Assembly: GCA_030220185.1 (NCBI GenBank)
Contig: JASPKZ010007534.1
Location: 185,001 to 249,000 of the forward strand
Origin: Diploptera punctata
Taxonomy: Eukaryota; Arthropoda; Insecta; Blattodea; Blaberidae
Direction: 5' to 3'
Length of the DNA stretch: 64,000 nt
Every line of letters begins with the position of its first letter. The first letter of the stretch is position 1. This document shows, in pieces, positions 53,975 to 63,500 of the stretch. A model generated the notes under the pieces. It was given only the letters and a program-made list of their open reading frames with translations, was not told the DNA's origin and ran no database searches. The position numbers and the translations under genes were made by a program.

Positions 53975-54092
53975 AGAGGGCGCAAGCACAGTGACATTGT
54001 TAGGAGATAGTGTGGAAATACAACACCACACACTCTTAAGTAACATTAAGAAACTGGGGCTGGAAGTAAACATCAATAAAACTAGATATAGA
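53975..54092 (+). mobile_element. LINE A reverse-transcriptase fragment
   Basis: KEGASTVTLLGDSVEIQHHT and LLSNIKKLGLEVNINKTRY, the same post-palm segment as 33090 and 43560-43600. It is cut by the (CAAA)n-tailed repeat at about 54093. LINE A sequence resumes at 54565. Confidence 0.8.
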
Positions 54093-54564
54093 AATACATT
54101 ATATAGGCAACTAGCTAATACCCGGCATGCGCTGCTACTCCTAAATAAATGTTTACGTGTTTTTACCACGAGCCGTGAGCTGCTATACTTGCCCGGGAAT
54201 CTGCTTATCCCGATCTTCTTGGCATCAATGAAAGACAAAAATGGTTATTGTGAGTTATCTGTAGAAGATAAACATATGCTGTCGCGGACTTTTTTGTAGA
54301 GTTTTTTTTAGATATTCAATTCTGTGTACATTAATTTTGTGTATTTGTTATGGTTTAGGCAGCGTAAGCCATTTAAGCGTCAAAATAGGGACTTTATTTC
54401 ACGTTTTTCACTACAAAGGGTGATTTTTAGGGGTGAAGGGGTTGAATATCACAACTTTCTTATAGCCTATGTTCATCCCGGGAATCTCCTGAACATTTTG
54501 CAAAAAAAAAACATAAAAAAAAACAAACAAATAAACAAACAAACATTGAATTTTATATATTAGA
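54093..54564 (+). repeat. Interspersed repeat with (CAAA)n tail
   Basis: Contains ATACCCGGCATGCGCTGCTA and TTGCCCGGGAATCTGCTTA upstream of the block shared with 35673-36045. It ends (CAAA)n and TTTTATATATTAGATTAGAT. It is inserted in LINE A, so it is the younger element. Confidence 0.78.
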
Positions 54565-55197
54565 TTAGATTGAAATGGACAGCCAATGACAAATGAGGGA
54601 AATTTTGAGGAAGTAGCTGAATTCAAATACCTAGGAACAATAATCACAAATAGGAATGAGATGCACAAAGAAATTAAACATAGGCTCAATTCTGGAAATG
54701 CATGTTATTATGCATTACAGAGACTCTTGTTGTCCCAACTTCTTAAAAAAAAAAGTTAAACTGAAAATATATAAAACTATTATTCTACCAGTTATATTAT
54801 ATGAATGCGAAACATTGACTCTTACTTCAAGAGAGGAGAAAATATTACAAGAATTTCTGAACAAAGTTCTAAGGAAAATTTTGGGGCCAAAAAGAGACGA
54901 ACAGACAGGTGAATGGAGAAAAATAATAATAGTAAAGCACATGGTATGTTTAGGAAGCCAGATATAATAAGAACAGTTAAGTCTCTTAGACTGCGATTGG
55001 CAGGACATGTGGCACGAATGGAGAATGAAATATGTGCATGGAAGATTCTTGTACGAAAACAGAGGCAAAATCTCCATTTGGTAAACCAAGAATGAGGTGG
55101 GAGAATAACATCCATGATTTGAAGAAAGTAGATTATACAGGGGATGGTGCAAAACATTAGCTCAGGATAGGGATGTATAAAGAGCTGATGTCCGCGC
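54565..55197 (+). mobile_element. LINE A, continued
   Basis: Resumes with MTNEGNFEEVAEFKYLGTI, continues KHRLNSGNACYYALQRLLLS, LPVILYECETLTLTSREE, GPKRDEQTGEWRK, KPDIIRTVKSLRLRLAGHVA and VNQEMRWEN to the AELMSARS end. There are several frameshifts. The 3' end has no tail repeat. Confidence 0.9.
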
Positions 55198-55204
55198 GAT
55201 CGTG

Positions 55205-55715
55205 CTTTTTATAGTTTTTACATTTTCATCTTAGAGATTTTACTTTTACTAATATCTGTTTGTCATCAAATATATTAATTGATATAGAGCACCCCACGCT
55301 TTTGATGGTAATTTCCTTTTCGTAGATAACTATAGTTTTATTCTAGATGTATTGGAGATGATTTTGTTGTTGACCACTTTAACCTTTTCACTGCTGAGAT
55401 ATTTCCAGCCTTTAAACCCCTCCTTGCTCAATGCAGGGAGAAATATGGAAAAAGGTTTATTTAGGTTCCTAGGAGATGGCAGTATATGCCTGCTTAGTTT
55501 GAAAGCAATGCAATACGTATTATATAACTAGCAGGCGTTTGGAGTTGAGAATGGATATACACACCCATAGCACAGCAAGCGTTTTCTTTGCCAACGGATA
55601 TATCCGTTCGTAGCAGTGAAAAGGTTAATTTTATCCCAAGCGTGTTGGAAATTAAACTTATTTTTTAGCTCGGTTATCTAATAAAGCGTGTTGTTTTAGT
55701 TTTTTTAATCATCAT
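55205..55715. mobile_element. Half copy of the 11495-11968 foldback element
   Basis: Matches the loop and one arm: GTGCTTTTTATAGTTTTTAC, AGAGCACCCCACGCTTTTGA, TTGTTGACCACTTTAA and AAGCGTGTTGG. It is interrupted by the piggyBac-like MITE at 55383-55624. Confidence 0.83.
55383..55624 (-). mobile_element. piggyBac-like MITE, TTAA duplication
   Basis: Ends CCTTTTCACTGCT and AGCAGTGAAAAGG, flanked by TTAA at 55379-55382 and 55625-55628. Removing the element and one TTAA restores the foldback sequence seen at 11580-11600, which proves the duplication. It is inverted relative to 20669-20909. Confidence 0.93.
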
Positions 55716-56415
55716 CATCAGGGATTAAGCCTGTTGGATCGTTCCGGTTTCATGAAAGCTAGAATTGTTAAAATTGTTCAGACCATCTTCTGTGTGGGCG
55801 CCCAACATTTCTCCTTCCGTGCGGTTTATAATTTAGCAATAATTTTGGAAATCTTCCTTCTGGCATTCTATCAATATGTTCTTTCCAGTCATTCCTATAT
55901 TTAATTATTCTGTCTGTAAGTTTGAAAATATTTAGTTCCTTTCTTATATCTTCATTTCTTTTCTTATCCAGCAGAGTATATCCTGCTATATTTCTTAAAA
56001 ATCTCATCTCAGCTGCTTCCAATCTTTGTTCTTCTCTTTTAGTGATCGTCCAACATTCTGATCCATACATCAATACAGGAACAGCCATTACTTTATAAAA
56101 TTTCATTTTTGATTCTTTTCTTGTGTTTTTAAGGGTTCTTTTAATAGTGCCACACATTAGATTAAATTTATTTATTTTGTCATTAATATCTTCAATTAAC
56201 AAATGATAAATTGAAACCTAGATATTTAAAAACTGTTCACTTGCTCTAAAATTTTATTATCAATTACTATTTTTGCTCTTAAGGTATCATGTCCTTTAAA
56301 TGCTAAAATTTTAGTTTTATTCTTTGAAATTTTAAAATTGTAATTGGCACTTATTTTTTCCAAATTAAAAATAGCTCTTTGTAGATCATCTTCTGAACTA
56401 TTATTTATTTAAAGG
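55716..56415 (-). mobile_element. LINE lineage I 3' half
   Basis: Minus strand from about 56415: SSEDDLQRAIFNLEKISAN, FKISKNKTKILAFKG, ILEQVNSF, YLGFNLS, a shift, then MLIEDINDKINKFNLMCGTI, VPVLMYGSECWTITKREEQR, LEAAEMRFLRNIAGYTLLDK, DWKEHIDRMPEGRFPK and GRRNVGRPHRRWSEQF-stop. Post-palm RT, thumb and GRP domain are nearly continuous (two shifts near 56200). The tail is (GAT)n at 55711-55720. Confidence 0.92.
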
Positions 56416-56785
56416 ATTTGATTGGAATCGTTCATCAGGATCCATTGTTTTTAAATCCAAGGTCAAAAGGACAAATCGTTTGTCTGTCAGAGGAATTCGT
56501 TTCAAAGTTGTCGTTAGATCAGGACTCTGAGGCTTGTGATGTCATTTCACGGAGAAATCTCAGCAAAACGAAAAGCCAATATCCGAAATCTCCGGGCAAT
56601 TTCCGACAATCTACGTCAATGTCAGGATCAACACAATTTCCTCGCGCAATTATCACAAATGTGCAGTGACGGCTAGTTACTTGTCAGTGGCGGCTGGTTT
56701 TTCGAACAGACAATTTCAAACAAATTAACAACAACATTTCAGAGATTGCTCAGGGATCTTGTCTTAATGTTTTGAAGAAGAAGAT
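56416..56785. other. Unassigned sequence
   Basis: Frame 56418-56669 has no recognised features. CAGTGACGGCTAGTTAC and CAGTGGCGGCTGGTTT (56663-56700) recall CAGTGGCGGCTAGTTGTA at 36805. Confidence 0.35.
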
Positions 56786-56794
56786 AATAATAAT

Positions 56795-56841
<47 letters not shown>

Positions 56842-56848
56842 GTAATAA
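56786..56848. repeat. (AAT)n microsatellite
   Basis: Tail side of the following minus-strand LINE C. Confidence 0.95.
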
Positions 56849-56849
56849 T

Positions 56850-57203
56850 TTCATTTATATACAGATTTTCAATGTTTACACATCTTTCTGTGCCTAAAGT
56901 TTTATTTTCCTTCTCCACTCGTCTCTCTCCATCCAATCCATGTCCTCCAGTCATCTTGTTCTCATTCCAGTTCTTACTTCTTACATCCACGAGTTTCGAA
57001 GTCTTCCTTTCCTACTTCTTCCATTCCAATGTTTTCCTGGGTAACCTTTCTTCTTGCATCCGTCGCACGTGCCCATACCAATTTAACTGCTTATATCTTA
57101 TATAATCTACTATTGAATATCTAATATTCATTTTTTCTCTTATGACAGTATTTTTTTCTTCTTCTAATTTTGAACATCTTGCTGCTCTCCTCAAGAAATC
57201 CAT
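56850..57203 (-). mobile_element. LINE lineage C 3' end
   Basis: The minus strand reads MDFLRRAARCSKLEEEKNTV, IREKMNIRYSIVDYIRYKQL and NWYGHVRRMQEERLPRKTLE. A deletion of about 20 bp removes the GRP start, then come NWNENKMTGGHGLDGERRVE (shifted) and the 3' UTR. Confidence 0.9.
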
Positions 57204-57478
57204 CTTCTCCAGTTGTATCGGTCCTGAACACGCTCATCTGTAAGTCCCAGTTTACTCATACTTCTTCTCACACCGTCCATCCAACTTTCCCTTTCTTATT
57301 TTCCTATACATTTTCCATTCCAAGAATGAAGGTCCCTTTCTAGACACTGCTGGTGTGAAGGTTGGTGTTGCATCGTCAAAGGCTAGAGGAATGAAACCTT
57401 GATTAAAAATCACCTGGTCCTCCAGGTTGCGGGTTGTAGCAATAGCCCAGCTTCCCATTATACACAGAAAATATACAA
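57204..57478 (-). mobile_element. LINE lineage L fragment and flank
   Basis: The minus strand 57204-57320 matches 16536-16706 (LEWKMYRKIRKGKL, DGRCEKKYE in shifted frame). 57320-57460 encodes AIATTRNLEDQVIFNQGF and FDDATPTFTPAVS, which I do not recognise. Confidence 0.6.
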
Positions 57479-57479
57479 T

Positions 57480-58799
57480 GCTAAAATACCCACAAGGAAT
57501 GACACCTACAGACTTTTAGGGTTGGTTCGGTCGTTTTAAGGGAGGTTAAGTTGTTTTAGAAGTGTTTCGGTAGTTTTAGGTGTGTTTCGGTAGTTTTCTT
57601 CTGGTTTGGTTGGTTTAGGAGTGGTTCGGTCGGATTATTATTGATCGTTTTGTTGATAGGGGTATTTTGTTCAGGGTGTATTCGTGTGGTTTGATCAGGT
57701 TAATATATTAGTTTATTCTGGTTAATCTAGTTAGGTTAAGTTACATTGGTTAGTTTTTGTTAGTTAGATAAGGTTACTTAGCTTCGGTTAGGTCTCTCAG
57801 GATGTTACTAAGGTTAAGTTAGGTTAGGTTGATTACTTACTCAGGTTAGGATAATTATGATTAAGTTCTTAAGAAAATTTTTGAACCAAAGAGAGATGAA
57901 CAGACAGGTGAATGGAAAAGACTACATAACAATGAACTACATGGTCTTTATAGGAAGCCAGATATAATAAGAACAGTTAAGTCTCGTAGACTGCGATGAG
58001 CAGGACATGTGGCACAAACGGGGAATGAAAGACGTGCATGGAAGTTTCTTGTAGGAAACCCAGACGGAAAACGCCCAGTTGGTAGACCAAGAATGAGGTG
58101 GGAGAATAACATTAACTATGATTTGAGGGAGGTAGATTATACAGGGCATGATTGGAAAACATTGGCTCAGGATAGGGATGTATGGAGAGCTTTTGTCCGC
58201 GCGGCCATGAACCTACGGGTTCGATAGTGCCAGTGAGTTAGTTATAGTTATGTTAGGCTACTGAGGTTGGTTACTTAAGTTATGTAAGGTGGGTTTAGGT
58301 GCGGTTCGGTCGTTTTAGACTGAATCGGTCGTTCTAGGTTGGTACGGTCGTTTTATGTATGCTTATGTCTTTTCTAAGGGTGCTTCGGTCGTTTTAGGAT
58401 TTATTCTGTTGTTTTAAGGATTGATCGGTCGTTTTTGAATGGTTTTGTCGGTGAAGGTGTGGTTCGGTCGTTTTAGACTATTCGGTCGGAATAGTGGATT
58501 GCTGGATGGGTTGCATTAGGGTGGTTTGACCGGTTCAGGTTAATAGTTTATGTTACTTAGATAAGGTTTTGATAGGTAAGCTTACTTAGGTTTGATAGGT
58601 TAGGTTAGGTAGTTTTACATATGGTTCGGTCGTGTTTAAGGGTAGTCAGATAGGATTAGTGATGGTTTTGTCGGTCGGATTCAATTGTTGTGGTTTGTTC
58701 AGGTTAATAATATAGGTTAGGTAGGTTAGATAACTTAGGTTATTTAGGTAAGGCCACTTAGGGGAGTCATGGGCCACATGGATTAGGTTACGTTCGGTT
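57480..58799. repeat. Degenerate TTAGG-like and GGTTCGGTCGTTTTAG repeats
   Basis: Two interleaved word families. Around 57720-57860 and 58540-58620 GGTTAGG/TTAGG words recur. Elsewhere GGTTCGGTCGTTTTAG-like words recur at irregular spacing. Interrupted by LINE A at 57862-58240. No ORF. TTAGG is the ancestral insect telomere unit, but the order here is far too irregular for a functional telomere. Confidence 0.8.
57862..58240 (+). mobile_element. LINE A 3' end inside TTAGG-like repeats
   Basis: KVLKKIFEPKRDEQTGEWKR, LHNNELHGLYRKPDIIRTVK, an R-to-stop at WAGH, TGNERRAWKFLVGNPDGKRP, VGRPRMRWENN and LAQDRDVWRAFVRAAMNLRV. The end CAGTGAGTTAGTTATAGTTA blends into the surrounding GTTAGG words. Confidence 0.93.
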
Positions 58800-59705
58800 A
58801 AGTTATGTAATTTAGGCACCAATTAGACCACATGGGCCAAATCAAGACCAAATAAAGCCAACTAGTCCCAGTAGGCCAGTAAGAGCAAATCAGTTCCGGC
58901 ATGTCCAATACGAGCCAAATACGCCCCATAGATCCCAAGTAGGCCCGATAGGACCACTCTGGGCCAAATAGGCACCATAAGGCCACTGTGTGCCAAATAG
59001 GCCACATAGGGCCGCCTTGGGCCAAGTAAGCCACATAGGGCCACTCTCCCAAATAGGCCCTAGAGGGCCACTCTGGACCAAATAGGCCCTATAGGGCCAC
59101 TCTGGGCCAAATAGGCCCCAAGGGACCGCATGGGGCCAAATAGGCCCTAGAGGGCCATTCTGGACCAAATAGGCCCTATAGGGCCACTGTGGACCAAATA
59201 GGCCCTATAGGGCCACTCTGGGCCAAATAGGCTCCGAGGGACTGCATGGGGCCAAATAGGCCCTAGAGGGCCACTCTGGACCAAATAGTCCCTAGAGGGC
59301 CACTCTAGACCAAATAGGCCCTAGAGGCCACTCTGGGCCAAATAGGCCCTAGAGGGCCACTCTGGGCCAAATAGGCCCAAGAGGGCCACTCTAGACCAAA
59401 TAGGCCATAGAGGGCCACTCTGGACCAAATAGGCCCCATAGGGCCACTCTGGGCCAATATACCCAATATGGCCACTCGGGGCCAAATAGGCTCCAGAGGG
59501 CCACTCTGGTCCAAATAGGCCCCAGAGGGCCACTATGGTACAAAAATGCCCCATATGGCCACTCAGGTCCAAATAGGCCCCGTATGGCCACTTTGGGCCA
59601 AATAGGCCTCATAGGGCCACTCTGGGCCAAATAGGCCCCATTGTGCCACACTTGGCCACATACGCATTATAGGGCCACTCAGATTCAATTAGGCTCCATA
59701 GGGCC
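58800..59705. repeat. 29-bp tandem array built on a GGCC palindrome
   Basis: Units read GGCCAAATAGGCCCTA then TAGGGCCACTCTG. Many contain the 14-bp palindrome GGCCCTATAGGGCC or its GGCCCTAGAGGGCC form. About 27 regular units lie between 58920 and 59700, more degenerate to the left. A 29-codon period is visible in minus-strand frames, which are artefacts. Confidence 0.95.
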
Positions 59706-60182
59706 ATTCTGGGTTGGGTTAGGTTAGGTTACATTCGGTTCGGTTAGGTTCGGTTTGTTTAGGTGAGGTGAGGAGAAATAAGGTGAGTTGAGTTGAGGTT
59801 GGATTGGGTTGGGTTAGGTTAGGTTCGGTAAAGTTAATTTAGTTTATGTTAGGTTAGGTTCGGTTTGGTTCGGTTATGTAATTTAGATTATTTAGGTAAT
59901 CCACTTAGGGTCAATTAAGCCACACGGAGCCACATAGGGGCACATGTGGCTACACGGCACAGTACGGGTACACTTAGGGCCAAAAGGGCACATGTTACCA
60001 ATTAGGTCACATGGGCCAAATCAGGCGCAGCTAAGGGTAATTAGACCCCTTAGGGCCACTAATTGTCAGACCGCGATAGGGCCATTTTGGGCCAAATACA
60101 CCCCATAGGGTCAATTATGGTCAAACATGCCCATAGGGTCATTGACTACCATTGGGGGAACAAAAATTTTAAAATGGCTTTC
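59706..60182. repeat. TTAGG-like words, then degenerate 29-bp units
   Basis: GGGTTAGGTTAGGTTAC and GGTTCGGTT words run to about 59890. Scattered GGGCCA and ACATGGGCC words run to about 60150. Confidence 0.75.
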
Positions 60183-60275
60183 GTAAATAGATAGATAGAT
60201 TATCGTTAATTAATGCCCGATTGCTAAAGTCAATTTTGTCGGTCGATCCAATATCCCGTTTTCGTGAATAATTAA
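60183..60275 (-). mobile_element. LINE B extreme 3' end
   Basis: AATAGATAGATAGATTATCG (the TATC tail inverted) followed by AATTTTGTCGGTCGATCCAA, which matches the NW-DRQNWL region of lineage B. Confidence 0.82.
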
Positions 60276-60321
60276 AATCTGGCGCGCAATTACTCCTTCT
60301 ATTAATCGACTTCAAATCATA

Positions 60322-60415
60322 TATCGATAGATTTTGAGATTATTACTCTTTATCGATTTTATATTATATATCGAGAAATAATTTCGAGATTACGCGACAG
60401 CGTTATTTATCGATG
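60322..60415. promoter_or_regulatory. Cluster of TATCGAT motifs upstream of the COX7A2L-like gene
   Basis: A perfect palindrome TATCGATA (60322-60329) with TATCGATT (60351-60358) and TATCGATG (60408-60415), 110-200 bp upstream of the predicted start codon. TATCGATA is the DRE site bound by DREF in Drosophila, common at housekeeping promoters. That it works so here is inference; the transcription start is not visible. Confidence 0.55.
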
Positions 60416-60524
60416 ATTGTGAGATCTCTCGATTGAACGTTCTAAAAGTAGACAAGCAGACGACCTTTGCTCGTAATTTTAGAAATCAAAATTTTTGTGA
60501 TATAATCTTTAAACAATATACAAA

Positions 60525-63500
60525 ATGTACTTTAAACTGAACAATTTTACTGGAAGACTCATCGGCACGAATCACGTACAACCATATTTTCCAATTGTAA
60601 GGATTTATATATATTTTATCTTCTTGTACTATTTTTATTTTGTCATGGAATAACATATGATATTATATCAGCTAGGTTACTTTAGGAATATATTAACAAA
60701 AATATTTTGACTATAGAATGCACATTTTATCATTGATAAAGTGAATATAATATGAGGTAAAACTATTAAATTGTAGTGTTTGGAAATTGTGTATCTTTTC
60801 CCAAATAACACTAAAATAAGTAACAATATATTTTTTTCTTAAACTCAGGGGCATTCTATGTCACATATCAGTCTACATAAAATTATTGTAGCAATATCAG
60901 AATTATTACCTCACCAATGTACCAGTATATTTGTGGTTTTATTTTTACAAAAAATTAGAAAATGCCTGAAAAATGAATGTGATGTTGACTTAAAAATAAC
61001 ATATATTATCACTATAACATGTCCTACTATCATGCTAAAACAGAATAGCAAACTTATAAAAAACAAAAAACACTGATACATAGGCATATCTAATCCGATT
61101 TAACCTACCTGACCCGAATAAATATATTGGCAATTGACTACAGCGGAAACATGAATTAACATGTTTTTATTATTGATTTCGTACATCTCATTGATGGATA
61201 AATCATATTTGAAGAGAAAAATTATACGCTCAGACCGGGACTTGAACCCGGGACCCTTGGTTCTCTAGACCAAGTGCTCTACCAACTGAGCTACCTGAGC
61301 AAGTACCGATCTAAACGAAAATCTTTCTCTATATACATTGTAATTCCCATCCACCATCATATTTTTCTCTTCAAATATGATTTATCCATCAATGAGATGT
61401 ACGAAATCAATAATAAAAACTTGGAAAAAGCCATACTGGCTGTAATGTATAATTCCCAAATATGTCTTCTTAATAAAGGAGCCACCATTTGCAAGATAGA
61501 AGCATGGCTTCACAGCATTTGGTGGATGGGAATTACAATGTATATAGAGAAAGATTTGCGTTTAGATCGGTACTTGCTCAGGTAGCTCAGTTGGTAGAGC
61601 ACTTGGTCTAGAGAACCAAGGGTCCCGGGTTCAAGTCCCGGTCTGAGCGTATAATTTTTCTCTTCAAATATGATGAATTAACATGTTGGCAACCATGTTT
61701 CTACAATGACTTATTTGATACTATATAATATAAACCTATATAAAGTATAATTTACTGTCTACATGCCATGTTAAACTCACTATTATACATTTATTTGAAG
61801 GTTAGGCGGTGTTGCTTCCACTTGTAAAGATCCCAGCTCGGTGTCTTCATTGAAATTTGTTATCACTATCACTAAAACATTTATCCTATTGAATAATTTT
61901 GATGGCATTATCACTAAACACTTATCATATTAAATATTTTTGAACATTTTTTATGGTTTATATATTAAATTTGGGAATTTTTAACATTATGAGGTTCAAT
62001 TCATAAGATTTAAATGAATTGTGATTCCTTCTTACCTCATACTTCTATGCTTTTTTAACACAGCACTGCAGTATCAGCGACCATCATCACCATCATCAGC
62101 TGTTTTCACGACTGTCAATTTTTTCTTTTGCCGGTAATTATCCAAACTGCCGTCAAAAGAACACCAGATGGCAGTTCGGATAATTACCGGCAAAAGAAAA
62201 AATTGACAGTCATGAAAACAGCTGAGGTGGTGACATTGGTCGCTGATACTGCAGTGCTGTGTTTAAAAAACATAGAAGTATGAGCTAAGAAGGAATCATG
62301 ATTCATTTAATTCTTATATATTTTTTATGGTCCTGGGTTCGAATTAATTCCAGTCAAACAGCTGTTCTATGCTACGTGTTTCGTCTGGCGCGACACACCC
62401 ACCACTGTCACTCACACCCTGTTCATTTAGGTCTACATCACTTGCTTTACTATTTACAGGCTTAGATTGTAATAATATTCTCTTAGCAACAGGACTACTA
62501 TCACATTCGTCAAACGAATAACCATTTGATGAACTGTTACTGTCACTCTCATCTTCTGATAAAACTGACACTATAAACTCGCGTATTGTATTTTTGTCAA
62601 CTTCGGGACATGAATCACTGTGTTTAACCGCACGACCTACCCTTTGGTCAGGTATCTTTTCAACTAAAAATAAAATAAATAAAGAGAAAATCCTGATATT
62701 GCAACATTCATAGCCAAAAAAAGACCTTGAAACATGAATGTATACCCTCCTTTAGAAAACCCTTTTACAACTAGCCTGTACCGTTATTCTGTAAGGGATG
62801 TGCAAAGTATTGCTAAGAAAGGATGTACAAACACAGAACAAAAAATAATTTTAGTAAATTTAAAATAATAAGATTGAAAACCAGAGCTTGCCAGACATGG
62901 CATACTGCTGTATACTGCGGAAAGGCTACTGTTTTTAACAGAGAGGAGACCCTTTAATTCCTTCCATCGAAGGCTTAAAGGGACCGACCTGGACAGTAAC
63001 CTAGTGTCACCTTCTCGTGGTGCAGCTGTTAGTAATCATGCTTATGCATGGGAAGGGCTACTCACCAATAAGCACTGGTCAGCTTGGTGAGTTTTTCTTT
63101 TTTGACCGAATTGGTATTACTTCTTCCCATACCAATTCCCTCTTTCAACTTTTCTATCCAGTCTCCCTTGACTGACCTCTTGTTTCTTTTGACCCTGATG
63201 GTATTAGAGTATTCGGGGCCTAGGGGTTCATTTCTCCTTCTTTCCTATACCTACTTTCTCTCTACGGGTGACATGTGGTGCCTACTACTAAACGGTTACA
63301 ATTACCAACCAACCAACACTTTCACCGGCACATGGCATACAAAAGGTTACTGAAATGAGGTAAACCTATAATAGTGTGGTCTCATTGAACAGTTGTTAAT
63401 GTGACCTGATCAATGTCAAGAGAAGACCATTAAATTGCAGTTTATCCTTTCCACTGTCTATACATATAAAATGTTGCTTTTGGTTTCCAGGGTGTATCGC

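Larger units (their letters stand above)
61166..61672. mobile_element. Retroposon with two inverted tRNA-like copies and 15-bp target duplication
   Basis: ATGAATTAACATGTT flanks both ends (61151-61165, 61673-61687). Near-identical arms of about 155 bp (61200-61358 inverted against 61521-61672) each contain one tRNA-like sequence plus flanks. A further segment of about 60 bp at 61365-61424 (TATCCATCAATGAGATGTAC) is inverted relative to 61166-61227. So the element is a head-to-head dimer. The duplication length fits target-primed retroposition. Confidence 0.82.
60597..63490 (+). other. Predicted intron 1 of the COX7A2L-like gene
   Basis: 2894 bp starting GTAAGG and ending GGTTTCCAG. It contains the tRNA-like inverted retroposon, a foldback, an opposite-strand exon and a LINE-like repeat. 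60858-61076 holds a 72-codon frame with no recognised domain. Confidence 0.7.

Noticed and set aside
58798..59651. Trp/Pro/Gly-rich minus-strand ORFs
   Set aside because: 29-bp array artefacts with a 29-codon period; three overlapping frames are equally open.
57480..59890. True telomere
   Set aside because: TTAGG words are interspersed and degenerate, and unique gene sequence follows on the right, so at most an interstitial relic.
61228..61648. Functional tRNA-Ser(AGA) genes
   Set aside because: No long variable arm, an extra base before the anticodon stem, and both copies lie inside a retroposed inverted unit. Kept only as tRNA-like.
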